A stretch of 64,000 nt of DNA from Epiperipatus broadwayi (GCA_028023455.1 JAQFVV010012669.1:746501-810500), one strand, 5' to 3'; shown: positions 24,987 to 37,650, counted from the stretch's first letter. Translations and numbers: made by a program. Notes: generated from the sequence alone by a model not told the origin.

Positions 24987-25616
24987 CATTAACAATACAT
25001 GGAAAACTATAAATCTACATCACCAACCTTCAAAGACATGACTGACTTAATTTAATTACTATTATATTTACTAAACAGTGCTTTTTCTATACCCTGGCTT
25101 AGGTGAAAATAGCCCAGGCTTTCTTTTCTCATATATGCATAATTGGTCATCAACCTTATTTCTTATGGGAATAACACAAAATAGACTTTGGCTCTTAGGT
25201 CTGGCCTTCCTATGCCAAGAAGGTCATTCATAATGGTTTATCCCCCACCCCAGCTCATTGCACCAAGGCCTATGCTCTCTAGATTTGTTGGACGGTCAGC
25301 CCATTAACAATACATGGAAAACTATAAATCTACATCACCAACCTTCAAAGACATGACTGACTTAATTTAATTACTATTATATTTACTAAACAGTGCTTTT
25401 TCTATACCCTGGCTTAGGTGAAAATAGCCCAGGCTTCCTTTTCTCATATATGCATAATTGGTCATCAACCTTATTTCTTATGGGAATAACACAAAATAGA
25501 CTTTGGCTCTTAGGTCTGGCCTTCCTATGCCAAGAAGGTCATTCATAATGGTTTATCCCCCACCCCAGCTCATTGCACCAAGGCCTATGCTCTCTAGATT
25601 TGTTGGACGGTCAGCC
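24987..25616. repeat. Recent 315-bp tandem duplication
   Basis: CATTAACAATACATGGAAAA starts at 24987 and 25302. The two 315-bp copies differ at about one position (AGGCTTTC versus AGGCTTCC). It lies inside the LTR element and is far younger than the element's LTR divergence. Confidence 0.96.
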
Positions 25617-25890
25617 CTGCTAACCCATTTCCACAACATTTAAAAAGCTCAGCCCAGTTTCCTGCATTCTTCCTTTCGCATTCACTGAAACAGATTTTGG
25701 CCTTCCCACCCTCGCTATCTGCTCATCTTTTATGGAGCTAATAATTTGTGGTTCAGTCATATATTATTTGATCTTACTGACTGTCTGTTGAAAACCCTCT
25801 ATCTTACTATCATTTTTCTAGTAATGGCTCTTCCAGCTCTTTAATTTTCCCCTTGCAGTGTTCTTGCTTTTTGACTACTACTTCAACCTT

Positions 25891-26498
25891 TTAATTATCT
25901 TGTTGTTGTTCCTTACATTTTTCCTTGATCTGTTGCTGCCAGATGTCTACTTTTTTCACTATATTGTTAATAATCTGATGGAAATCTTGCCCTCTCTCCT
26001 CATTTTTGTGCATTGTTTCTTCTATGTTTTGAGATTTTACTTCCATATCTAGTGATATATCATCTTTCATATTGTTCATATTTTGAGGCATCTCATTTGA
26101 TATACCATTCTTTATATTATTCCTCTTTTGTGACATAATGAACATAAAGATTGTGAAATAATGAACATAAAGATTCTTCAGATCATTCTTATGCTGTGAC
26201 ACCTCTTTTAATATCTGATTCATCATGGTATATCATATTTTGTGCCATCTTCTATGATATATCCAGATCACTCATATTTTGTGAAATATTCACATTTTGT
26301 ATTAGTTTTTCATTATTTCCATTAAGCCCTCATTGTCTCCTTTGGCTTTTCCTCCCCTTGCTGATTGCTACACATTGCCATCTCATTTTTCTGCCCCTCT
26401 GCCTAATTCTTGTCTGCGGCTTCTCCATTTACAGTGCCATTCTTTCCAATTAAATTATGGTCTTGTTCCATTTTTTTAGATCGAGAACTTGTTAACAT
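25891..26498 (-). pseudogene. Gag-like coiled-coil protein, degenerate
   Basis: The first ATG downstream of the 5' LTR and primer site is at 26498-26496 and begins MLTSSRSKKMEQDHN. The frame hits a stop (TAG) about 34 codons in. After frame changes, a 111-codon open frame (26226-25891) continues, hydrophilic and rich in Lys, Glu, Asn, Gln and Met, with heptad-like spacing typical of coiled coils (NMNNMKDDISLDMEVKSQN). Position about 570 bp from the LTR fits gag. No CCHC zinc knuckle was found. Assignment rests mainly on position and composition; a captured host coiled-coil fragment is possible. Confidence 0.4.
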
Positions 26499-26869
26499 TT
26501 ACAACACCCTATATTTATCAAACAACCTTAAATTGCTTTCTTGAAATTTTCTATTTGTGCTATTTATTCTTACCAAAAAATGTGTAAACTATTTTCTTAT
26601 TGACTAATTAATTTATATATAACTCTCCTCTACTCTGTTCACCATGCACTTATCTCCTAGAATCCCTACCCAAGCTGCTCTATTCTGCCATTAAACATCA
26701 AACAAAATCAAATTGAAACAAGACTTCAATATTTACTAACACTAAAATTATAAAAAAAAAGAAAAATCTCTGTTTACTGAGATCATATTTTTTTTAAAAT
26801 AACAAAATAAAATAAAATGACAAATTACCAATGAAAGTCCTCCACTCACTTTAAATTTGTATGCCATTC

Positions 26870-26871
<2 letters not shown>

Positions 26872-26908
<37 letters not shown>
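26872..26908. repeat. (AT)n(GT)n microsatellite
   Basis: Compound dinucleotide run in the leader of the LTR element. Confidence 0.95.
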
Positions 26909-26915
<7 letters not shown>

Positions 26916-27045
26916 TCAACTTCCTCTCCAACCAATCTGTTTAACTTCTTACTATAAACAATTTTTTTTTCAATGAAAACTTTTACCATTTTGAACTTTT
27001 TACATTACGCAGCCATATTTTTGATATATTGGCCACATTGGCTCA

Positions 27046-27064
27046 GGCCATACATTGGGTGCCA
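27046..27064 (-). promoter_or_regulatory. Primer binding site, tRNA-Lys type
   Basis: On the minus strand, one base after the LTR end ACA, the sequence is TGGCACCCAATGTATGGC. It agrees with the tRNA-Lys(1,2) primer site at 14 of 18 positions; two of the four differences are transitions at CpG sites. It indicates minus-strand orientation of the element. Confidence 0.65.
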
Positions 27065-27065
27065 A

Positions 27066-27427
27066 TGTTTTATGTACTGGTTGATGTCTATCCTGTGGAT
27101 TCATACCAAGTGCACAAAATTGAACATGAAGTTACTATCATGCATCAGAATATAGCATCCTAATAAACTCAATATAACTCTAAAATGAATGAATTAAATC
27201 TATTCAAAGGAGAGTGATCAAAGCAAAGCTGGTTACATTTCTTGACCTCTCTATTGCCATGCTAATTGATATTATGAGGCTGGCCATTGCATACCTTTAA
27301 AAAGTAGAATTTTAACCTTGCCTTTACACACCACTTTTGAAAAGTGAAAACTTTCTCCTGAAAGAATATACAACTACCAACAAAACATATAAAACAAAAC
27401 AAAAAATAAAGAAAAGATATCAGCATG
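27066..27427 (-). repeat. 5' LTR, left piece
   Basis: Begins TGTTTTATGTACTGG next to the primer site and matches 21800-22183 of the 3' LTR. It ends at CATG (27424-27427), where the palindrome is inserted. The short frame at 26973-27155 crosses the LTR boundary and is not a gene. Confidence 0.8.
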
Positions 27428-30400
27428 TGAAGCTGTGCATATATATATAAATATATATATATATATGCTGGCTACACCATTCACTGTGGACTAACTAAGA
27501 CCCTAAGTCCAACCGCAGTGAATGTATGTTTCTTTTTCAAACTAAATTTATCGTTTTCTCAAATAGTTGCCTAAATTAAAGAAGGAATTGTGTTAAAGAG
27601 AAAAGATTTAATAAAATAAAATATAGAAAGTTAAAATTATATTTGCAACTATTTTTAAAATATATTTGGTAGAATTCGATAAGATAAAAATTTTCTTAAT
27701 TAAATAGAATCCATTAAGAAAAGGAATTAATTAATAAAACATTTTTCTGAGTTAGATAAAATAATAGATAACAGGAAAAATTTGAAACAACGGGCATGAT
27801 TCGCTACTAATTAGCAGATTAAAGACATAATGGAAAAAGGGTATAAATAAAGAACTTTTCTTTTGTTCTTGGTCTTATGCTTGCGGGTAACCAGTGCTGA
27901 AGGTCAGAGAGAAAATCTTAAGAATTTTGTTGGAAGAAATTTTGCTGAAAGATTGGACAATATAGCGAACTCTTGCTTGCTGTACTTACTTCAAGCTGCA
28001 CTCTATTCTTTCAGCATATAAATAAAAAAATCCAGAAATGTGTTGCTCTGCAAAAATGCAGGGGTAACCTCTTTGCCTTCGCTCTCCTGAGCCATTCCTG
28101 AGGCAGGAGTTCTAATCATGTAAGCTAGCCAGAGAACTAAAGTGTCTGCCCTGTATATGTGAATATCTGCCCTCAAACATGGAAAAACAAATTTGAAGAA
28201 CTGGGAAGACCTGCGGGAAACATCTAATGAACTTATCTTGACTCACCCATCTAGTTACCGGTAACGTTCCCATAAATTATTAAAATATCTTTGTAATTTG
28301 CAAATTTGATCTATATTTATGTTTTTTTATATATATGTTTTTTTTAATATACGTATTCATATCTTGTAAAATGGCATTTCATTAATTGCTTTCTTTTCTT
28401 TCTTTTTTTATATCGTAATGGGTGGGATTATTATATATATAATGGCGGTGATAGCTTTGATAAATTTAATTGAAAATTCCTTCGTTTAACTTTCCGCCAT
28501 TATACTCCAGTAATTAAGTTATTTATTTTATATAGATATTTTGGAAAGAAAAGGAAGCAAATCATAGAAAGTGCAAAACTCTATTTTAAAATCAAGATTT
28601 AAATTGCTAAATATTCTATTATAAAACTTTCCAAACTTTAACTTAGTTTTATATATATATATAAAAGAAAGATCCTTATCAAATGCCTGTATATTTTAGT
28701 CAATGAAGGGTTACAAATTTAAAGTTATATTTTAAAGAGTGTGAAATAAAACGTTCGCATTTATATTTTAGTAATAAGAGAGAGTACATTTTGACAATAT
28801 GTATTAAAAATTATTAAATAGCATTGACTCTGGGGTCGGTGTTGGTTAAACTTCAACTAAATCAATAAAATATCCGCCCTCTTGTTTTAGTGATCTGAAT
28901 TTTATAAAAGGGAAGTTACTATTTTTCTGCAGATTTTCAGTGATAGTTGAGCTTTCCTAATATATATATTTTGCAGAGGGTTTCTTTTTTAAATTTAAAG
29001 GTCGTTGACCGTATTTATATGGCATCGTGCCTCGGGTGATCTACTGGGCCGCTCAGCATATATTACAGTGCTTCTTTTGCCAAGTTTGCTTAGGTTAACA
29101 TACCTACATTCGGACCTTCTGAAAAACAAATAAATTGTTCTGGATCTCATGTCAATCTCAGTCCTTTCAATGTACGTAACTGGACATAAGCAATAAAAAC
29201 TTCGATTCTGAATCCGGGTCCCATGTTTAGCGAACGGGTTCCGTTTTTCTCTCTAACCTAGTTTAGAGATGGAGAGCTATCCGGTCTTGTGTTAACCTCT
29301 TGGTAACTGTTATGTCTCGAGCCTCACAGCCCACTATATGCTCTCGCCTTTGTGCATGGTCTTGTATATTTATATTTATTAGGAAATCTTTCTCAAAATC
29401 TCATAGAAATGTTTCAATTATGGCTGGAAATTCCTGCTGGGGTCACTTTATCATTCTTCTTAAATCATAAGTAGGGCTGTGATTTAAACCTGTCCAAAGT
29501 GTTTAGTTGAGTTTGACCACCTATTTATTTCTATGTTCTCCAACCACAGAGTTAATGAATCATGTCTCTCTCTCTTGATTTCTTTTACGTAACACTTCCA
29601 TTGGCTGGAATATTTTAAAGAAGAAATTATAATGTAAAATTTTGTCTGTTCTTATCATTACGATCAATGGATCTTTCATATATGTCTATCCGGTTGCAGT
29701 GAAAATAGCCTGCGACACTATTAATAAAGCATTGTGTGAATTATTTTAATGTCAATAATAAAAATTTCTGTTATCTTTCATTCACTATAAATAAAACCAC
29801 TTAGTATTGTTTTTCTTTTGTGACATACGTATGTACATCTGATCATTATATATGTAAAAATTCCTTTTCGTGGTCTCTTCTCTCCCTGACCACTGGGCAT
29901 ACATTAAGATTAAATTCTAGTGAGGTTCGAGGAGTAAGTCACTTAGTAGCAATCTAGAGGAGTAGATGAGGTTCGAACCCCTTCTACCTGCATCTCTAGA
30001 TTAGGTTAAAGCAGCTCTACTTTTCTTACCATTACAGTTTTAGATTTTGTATAATCTTGGTTTGCGTGTAATACAAAATTGCTTCCTCTCCCAACCATTC
30101 TGAACGTCGTCCTTTTTAACTGCCAGCTTTCTATCTATCTCTTTCCTATTAGTTCCTGCCCTATCCGTGTTTATTTACTACCTGTTCTGTGTGTTATATA
30201 TGTGATATAACTAGTGTATTTGATATACACTTCAATAAAATATGATTATATGGGGGGTAAAAATTCTACTTGAGCCCATCTTTTCTCTGCTCCTTGTTTG
30301 ATCACTCTGTCTCCCTTCCTAGCAAAAGAAAGAAAAATACATTAATATCTGATTTGGTTTTAATTTTCAACCGAACTGATTGATTTCACATCTTGTAAAC

Positions 30401-33197
30401 TGTACAACTGATAGCAAACACAGAAAGTGCAAAAGAAAAATATATAAACTTCTGTCATTTCACTATATTTATTTTCAAAAAAAAAACACACCAAAAAAAT
30501 TCTTCTGATGATGAAATTCCTATTATTATATCTCAGGGTCTATCTCTAAACAGTAAGGCCACACTTGGGATGCCAGATTATACAAAAAAAACTGTAACGG
30601 TAAGAAAAGTAGAGCTGCTTTAACCTAACCTAGAGATGCAGATAGAAGGGGTTCGAACCTCATCTACTCCTCTAGATTGCTACTAAGCGACTTACTCCTC
30701 GAACCTCACTAGAATTTAATCTTAATGTATGCCCGGTGGTCAGGGAGAGAAGAGACCACGAAAAGGAATTTTTACATATATAATGATCAGATGTACATAC
30801 GTATGTCACAAAAGAAAAACAATACTAAGTGGTTTTATTTATAGTGAATGAAAGATAACAGAAATTTTTATTATTGACATTAAAATAATTCACACAATGC
30901 TTTATTAATAGTGTCGCAGGCTATTTTCACTGCAACCGGATAGACATATATGAAAGATCCATTGATCGTAATGATAAGAACAGACAAAATTTTACGTTAT
31001 AATTTCTTCTTTAAAATATTCCAGCCAATGGAAGTGTTACGTAAAAGAAATCAAGAGAGAGAGACATGATTCATTAACTCTGTGGTTGGAGAACATAGAA
31101 ATAAATAGGTGGTCAAACTCAACTAAACACTTTGGACAGGTTTAAATCACAGCCCTACTTATGATTTAAGAAGAATGATAAAGTGACCCCAGCAGGAATT
31201 TCCAGCCATAATTGAAACATTTCTATGAGATTTTGAGAAAGATTTCCTAATAAATATAAATATACAAGACCATGCACAAAGGCGAGAGCATATAGTGGGC
31301 TGTGAGGCTCGAGACATAACAGTTACCAAGAGGTTAACACAAGACCGGATAGCTCTCCATCTCTAAACTAGGTTAGAGAGAAAAATGGAACCCGTTCGCT
31401 AAACGCGTGACCCGGATTCAGGATCGGAGTTTTTGTTGCTTATGTCCAGTTACGTACATTGAAAGGACTGAGATCGACATGAGATCCAGAACAATTTATT
31501 TGTTTTTCAGAAGGTCCGAATGTAGGTATGTTAACCTAAGCAAACTTGGCAAAAGAAGCACTGTAATATATGCTGAGCGGCCCAGTAGATCACCCGAGGC
31601 ACGATGCCATATAAATACGGTCAACGACCTTTAAATTTAAAAAAGAAACCCTCTGCAAAATATATATATTAAGAAAGCTCAACTATCACTGAAAATCCGC
31701 AGAAAAATAGTAACTTCCCTTTTATAAAATTCAGATCACTAAAACAAGAGGGCGGATATTTTATTGATTTAGTTGAAGTTTAACCAACACACCCCAGAGT
31801 CAATGCTATTTAATAATTTTTAATACATATTGTCAAAATGTACTCTCTCTTATTACTAAAATATAAATGCGAACGTTTTATTTCACACTCTTCAAAATAT
31901 AACATTAAATTTGTAACCCTTCATTGACTAAAATATAATGGCATTTGATAAGGATCTTTCTTTTATATATATATATAAAAAAAACTAAGTTAAAGTTTGG
32001 AAAGTTTTATAATAGAATATTTAGCAATTTAAATCTTGATTTTAAAATAGAGTTTTGCACTTTCTATGATTTGCTTACTTTTCCTTCCAAAATATCTATA
32101 TAAAATAAATAACTTAATTACTGGAGTATAATGGCGGAAAGTTAAACGAAGGAATTTTCAATTAAATTTATCAAAGCTATCACCGCCATTATATATATAA
32201 TAATCCCACCCATTACGATATAAAAAAAAAAGAAAAGAAAGCAATTAATGAAATGCCATTTTACAAGATATGAATACGTATATTAAAAAAAACATATATA
32301 TATAAAAACATAAATATAGATCAAATTTGCAAATTACAAAGATATTTTAATAATTTATGGGAACATTACCGGTAACTAGATGGGTGAGTCAAGATAAGTT
32401 CATTAGATGTTTCCCACAGGTCTTCCCAGTTCTTCAAATTTGTTTTTCCATGTTTGAGGGCAGATATTCACGTATACAGGGCAGACACTTTAGTTCTCTG
32501 GCTAGCTTACATGATTAGAACTCCTGCCTCAGGAATGGCTCAGGAGAGCGAAGGCAAAGAGGTTACCCCTGCATTTTTGCAGAGCAACACATTTCTGGAT
32601 TTTTTTATTTATATGCTGAAAGAATAGAGTGCAGCTTGAAGTAAGTACAGCAAGCAAGAGTTCGCTATATTGTCCAATCTTTCAGCAAAATTTCTTCCAA
32701 CAAAATTCTTAAGATTTTCTCTCTGACCTTCAGCACTGGTTACCCGCAAGCATAAGACCAAGAACAAAAGAAAAGTTCTTTATTTATACCCTTTTTCCAT
32801 TATGTTTTTAATCTGCTAATTAGTAGCGAATCATGCCCGTTGTTTCAAATTTTTCCTGTTATCTATTATTTTATCTAATTCAGAAAAATGTTTTATTAAT
32901 TAATTCCTTTTCTTAATGGATTCTATTTAATTAAGAAAATTTTTATCTTATCGAATTCTACCAAATATATTTTAAAAATAGTTGCAAATATAATTTTAAC
33001 TTTCTATATTTTATTTTATTAAATCTTTTCCCTTTAACACAATTCCTTCTTTAAATTTAGGCAACTATTTGAGAAAACGATAAATTTAGTTTGAAAAAGA
33101 AACATACATTCACTGCGGTTGGACTTAGGGTCTTAGTTAGTCCACAGTGAATGGTGTAGCCATCATATATATATTTATATATATATGCACAGCTTCA
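27428..33197. mobile_element. 5.77-kb palindromic insertion (giant inverted repeat)
   Basis: The left arm 27428-30057 and right arm 30575-33197 are near-identical inverted copies (about 2.6 kb each) around a 517-bp spacer. Paired landmarks include TCACTGTGGACTAACTAAGA at 27481 with 33131-33150, and GCAGCTCTAC at 30011 with 30609-30618. Outer ends read TGAAGCTGTGC...GCACAGCTTCA, flanked by CATG on both sides (27424-27427; 33198-33201). The 3' LTR has a single CATG at that site. The arms hold many shared short AT-rich tracts and no long open frame. It is therefore a discrete insertion with a 4-bp target duplication; the superfamily is not recognised. Confidence 0.9.
30058..30574. other. Spacer (loop) of the palindrome
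   Basis: 517 bp of non-repeated DNA between the arms. No open frame of note. Contains AATAAA near 30234 and a pyrimidine-rich stretch at 30270-30320. Confidence 0.7.
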
Positions 33198-33929
33198 CAT
33201 GTCAAGAAACTTTTAATAACGCCGATAAAGTATCATTCCATAGGCTTTGCTCAGACAACTACTTATCTCAGTCACATAATGGATTATGATATTATTTAAA
33301 ATATTTGTAGAATTTTATCAGAGAGAGAGAGAGAGAGAAATATGATAAAACACTAGCAACTGAATAATTTAAAAGAATAAATATTTATTTTTCCCTAATA
33401 AATCCACCACCATTTGTACTCATGAATAAAACATATTTTATTAAACAAGTGCCATGATAAAAGAAAAAAAATTTAATAAGTAAATTGATATAATTTCAAT
33501 CTGGAACTCCCTTTCCTATTTTCTTCATTTAAATACCTTTGAATAACATGATCTGAGTTTTTACCTACAGGTTAAGTATTACTTTTCTTACAGATAATAG
33601 CAACAAAAATATATATATGTGTATATATACACATTCTTCCTACTTCTTTAGTAAACATTTTATAAATGTGTGTTTTGTGTATAAATCAGACAAAAGCATT
33701 ATTTCCCACAATTTAAATTTCTTTTCTGCTAGGCATATATGTGTTACAAGCAACAACAAAAATAAAAACTACACATATAAGCTTTCTAAAATTAATGTGG
33801 AAGAATTGTTTATAGTAGAAAAATCTGATCTTTTGTGGATAAACAAAATAAACATACATGTAATACAAAAAAAAATCAGTAAAAATTCAATTCATCTCAT
33901 GAAGGCATACTGATATTAATAAAAGAAAA

Positions 33930-34906
33930 TGGTAATACAGCATCTATTGATCCACACCACCTGATGGCGCTGTTTCTATGCTAAGGCACTTAAATATGCT
34001 GTTTACAAGGCTGCTCATAGATCTTATGGCCTGTAAACTGTTCAAAACTAAGATGTTGAAGTGAACCCTTACCCAACATCTCTAGCACGTTGAACATTAT
34101 TAGCGATGAGTCTATGACACTCTCTATAGACATTACTCTTGACTATTGTACAGCATATGATATGAAGGTTTCTGTAGTTGTAATGATGAAAAGTATATTA
34201 GAAAGGATTTTTTTTTTTTGGGGGGGGGGCTTCAATGTATTGTAATTGATGTGAGTTAGTAAAAATTGTAACAAATTCTCAAACACCCCTACTTTTGTAG
34301 AGGTCAGAATTCACTAAATGATGAGTGTAAATCATGATTTGGCAAAGTTCATAATCAAGTCACGCACTTTCTGATACTGTTTCGAGATCAAAACAAGTCA
34401 ATGGCAGACAATCATTTGGCATTGTAGTTTTGAGATTTACCTGCTACAGAAGCAGATGCGCTGACCTTCCTTTAACCAAAAAAAAAATATTTTACCCACC
34501 CAGAAACAAAACTGTCTTTGTGGTGGTTTAATGAAATTAAGATGTTGTCAAACATCTGAAATGGATTGTCAATCATGTCAATAGTGACGAAGCTGTTCCA
34601 TTCGCTCATGGGACAGGCTTTGAGAGCTGCCTGTGAATCGCTTTTTCGCAAGCGGTGCGGCTAATTGATTCTTGAAGCCGGGATCAGCTTACAGTGAAGC
34701 GTATTAGAGCTGAGTTGGAAAGGTGTCAAAACACTGTAAGGAATATGATGACAGGTCTTAGAGAGATCTGTCAAGAAAGCCTTGTTTCTCGATAAACCAA
34801 AAAAAAAAAAAAGTTTCTTCAAAAACAATAAAAAAGACTTGGTTATAAAAAAAAAAGTTTCTTTAAAAAAAAAAAAAGAGACCAGACAAAAAAAAATGTT
34901 TGTTTG

Positions 34907-34937
<31 letters not shown>

Positions 34938-35187
34938 GACAGAATATTTTAAAAAGTAAAAAAAAAAAAACATTTTTTCATTTTTAAGAAATATACATCA
35001 AACCGGTTACAAAAAAAAAAAAAAAAACAATAACAAACAACAACAAAAAAATCAAAATCAAACAAATCCAAAAATTAAAAACATAAATCAACAAAATTGG
35101 AAAACAGCCCGATAATGTTATATCTATATGTTTTTCACTAGCAACAGTGCCATAGAGCAGTATAGGAAATTAGACGATGTATTACCA
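33930..35187. mobile_element. 1.26-kb TIR DNA-transposon-like insertion
   Basis: Present only in the 5' LTR. Ends are inverted: TGGTAATACAGCATCTA at the left, and TGGTAATACATCGTCTA reading in from the right. Weaker similarity (ATGGCGCTGTTTCTA / ATGGCACTGTTGCTA) extends the terminal repeats to about 50 bp. The flanks carry AGAAAA at 33924-33929 and 35188-35193, a putative 6-bp target duplication. Poly(A)/poly(T) tracts fill 34795-35080. An ORF relic is at 34537-34793. The superfamily is not recognised. Confidence 0.7.
34537..34793 (+). pseudogene. Unrecognised coding relic inside the TIR element
   Basis: One frame of about 85 codons with two internal TGA stops. It begins DVVKHLKWIVNHVN, passes through AHGTGFESCL, and ends KRIRAELERCQNTV..MMTGLREICQESLVSR before TAA. 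Base composition is much richer in G+C than the surroundings and the codons look protein-like. It could be the C-terminus of a transposase or of a captured gene. I do not recognise the family. Confidence 0.35.
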
Positions 35188-36599
35188 AGAAAACAAGTAT
35201 ATATATATACCATCAGGCTTCTTTCTGGTTTCTTCATATTAATCACCTCCAGACTTCAGAACTTCTGAGTGTGCTACAAAACATGGCAACAAGGCAGTGA
35301 GGAGTCCCTTCTTTTCAGCAGAACATAGGTTTTGAGGTGTTCATTATCATCATCATCTGGCATTGGTGGCTACATGGCAGTGGCATAGGTGCATGATGTG
35401 GGGACTTTACTCCAGCTTTCTTATACTGACTAATTTAGGCATTTTCATTTCTATTCATGTTTCTACCAATATTTTTCTTCTCTATCACAGCAAACTTCTA
35501 ACTAATTACATAATATAAGAGGGACTTTCATGCAAACCAGGCTTGGCTCTGTTCCCTTTTTTTACCAATTTCTTTACTGTTTGACAGCCAGGGTCTTTCT
35601 CTTAAATCTCCAAAAAAATTCTCAAATATTGCCTTAATAAAACATTCTCAGCAGTCTACAATGAACAAATAACATCAGAGAGACAGTCTTCCTAGACCTG
35701 TGGTTAAATACTTAACCACCCAAGCACTTCCCAGCAGACCAAAAAATGAAATGTAGCAAGGTGAACAAAAATATATCAGAAATGAAACCAACAAAAAAGG
35801 CCCCCCCATCCTCTATTGAACACCTTTTATAGCACCCTCAACACAATACAAATTGAGTACCCCCTCTATCACTATTGCATCAGCTAATTCTAAATTCTTG
35901 GCTAATTGATTGCAACAATTAGTACAGCTTTTTACACCTTTTCTTTTTTCTCTCTCTTTTATCTCTATCTCTAATTTTCCACTCAGACCCACTTACATTA
36001 TTAAGGAGTTCTGTGTACACCAATTTTCTAACTTTTAATGCAATGGAAAGCTTTTTTGCTATCTGTTATAAAATTTTAAAAATAAAAACAACAAATCTAA
36101 AATAAAATCACTCTAGATTTTCTCTGCTGATATTGGCATTCACTTACTTTACATTTTTGTTTTTAAAATAAAATACAAAGGAGAGAATGACCATAGTGAA
36201 AATTAAAATTTGGTCATACAATAACAACCTGCATTGGCTTTAACTTATTAACAGAAAAAATATATGATAAACATAAAAAATTAAATGTCTAGAACATTTG
36301 CAATCAGTTTGTTCGTCACATTTTCTATATATGTATTCTCACACGTAAACAATTTGCAAACACAAATTGGAAAAATTCGCAATAATTAAAAATAAACAAA
36401 ATCATAACCTTTTTTAATTACTCCTTTGTGTAAGTAACAATATCTGCACAGACCACCATCATTCATTCAATAGTATGCTTATATAATTTCATACACTATT
36501 ACTAGAACTTCTATAAAATATAAATTTATATACATATAAGTGTTTGAAGCTTTCACTATGGCCACCTTGTGCATGGACACTCCAAGAGTACCTGTCATA

Positions 36600-37650
36600 A
36601 TAGATATGTAATTATTAAAAGCAATTTAGGTATATATGTAATTTAGATGGGAAAAAACTATACTAAAAATAGACAGCACTCCAGTCAATAAATGTTTTAA
36701 AAGAATGGTTGTTCACCCATTCTTGTCTTACTTTTAAATAAATCAACATCCTTTGGCAGTGCTGGCAGTGAAATGTGATCTTATTTAAAAACCATATTTT
36801 AAAATCAGCTTAATACTTGCAAAGATTTGAAATGTGTATCTCAGAGCAGAGAAAAAAGCTGAATTTTAACAATTTGTGATAATAAATCACATTAGTGTAT
36901 ATAGATGTAATTATTACATCAATAGACAGCACTCCACATCAATAAAGGTTTTTAAAAAATGGAAAGTCACTCATTCTTAAAACTTATATTTAAATAAACT
37001 AACATCCCTTAACAGTGCTAGAAATGGAGCATAATTTTATTTAATATTACCTGTGTTCTTTATTATTTTTACAATGCTTTTTTTACAATCTAATATGACA
37101 TTGTAAAAGTAGTAAAGAATATAGATGATATTAATATTAAATGTATTTGGCAATGCAATAGGAAAGATAAAGTTATGATCTTATTTAATAATTGCATTTA
37201 TATGAATTAACGTGATTAATTATTTCAGGTCATTCAAAATGAGATGCTTTCTCTGCCCTGGAATTTATAAGGTGCTCCATTTCTAGCATTGTTAAGGAAT
37301 TTTGGTTTATTTAAAAATAAGCTTTAAAAATAAGTAGCTGCCCCCTTTTTATATATGTTTATTGATGTATAGTATTGGCGATTTATAGTAATAATTATAT
37401 CTACATAAACTAATGTTCATTAATGCAGCTCATTAAAAATGTGTTGTTTTTTTTCTGTTCTGAGATATATAATTCAAGCTTTTACATGTAATAAATTGAT
37501 TTTAAAATGTGGCTCTTAAATAAGATCATGCTCCTGTTCAGCATTTTCAATGAACGTTGTTTTATTTCAAAGTAAGCTTTAAGAATGGATCTATTTTTAA
37601 AAACTTTATTAATATATAGTGTTATCTATTCATAGTGTATAAATGGAAAA
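36600..37650. repeat. Inverted tandem satellite, ~280-bp units
   Basis: AACATCC.TT.GCAGTGCT.G and TCAATAAA.GTTTTAAAA recur at about 36690-36770 and 36915-37025 in direct order, then inverted at 37260-37400 and 37420-37620 (for example CTCCATTTCTAGCATTGTTAAGG at 37273 against CTTAACAGTGCTAGAAATGG at 37008). It has the same direct-then-inverted architecture as the 404-bp array but a different sequence. Confidence 0.65.

Larger units (their letters stand above)
21790..36599 (-). mobile_element. Large-LTR, probably non-autonomous LTR retrotransposon
   Basis: Two direct ~2.5-kb repeats (21790-24370; 27066-36599 with two later insertions removed) bracket a ~2.7-kb interior. On the minus strand the order is 5' LTR, primer site matching tRNA-Lys (27046-27064), gag-like pseudogene (26498-25891), no detectable pol, purine tract (24371-24386), 3' LTR. 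The 5' LTR ends TGT/ACA as expected. The LTRs have diverged visibly, so the insertion is old. Absence of pol suggests a large-retrotransposon-derivative type element mobilised by another family; deletion of pol is the alternative. Confidence 0.72.
33202..36599 (-). repeat. 5' LTR, right piece
   Basis: Continues the LTR after the palindrome, matching 22184-24370. It includes a (GA)n tract near 33322 and TTGGTGGCTACATGGCAGTGG near 35365, and ends CCTGTCATA at 36591-36599. A 1.26-kb TIR element interrupts it. The 98-codon plus-strand frame at 33617-33913 is antisense and its counterpart in the other LTR is not open, so it is not a gene. Confidence 0.8.

Noticed and set aside
29925-29990. B-box-like GGTTCGAACCCC in the palindrome arms (mirrored at about 30650)
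   Set aside because: No convincing A box or cloverleaf could be built. The GGTTCGAACC string is itself palindromic, so it was not called a tRNA.
31407-31634. 75-codon open frame in the right arm of the palindrome, locally G+C-rich
   Set aside because: No family recognised. The inverted copy in the left arm carries differences, and no other coding signature was seen.
33617-33913. 98-codon plus-strand open frame
   Set aside because: Lies in the LTR, antisense to the element; the homologous stretch in the other LTR is not open.
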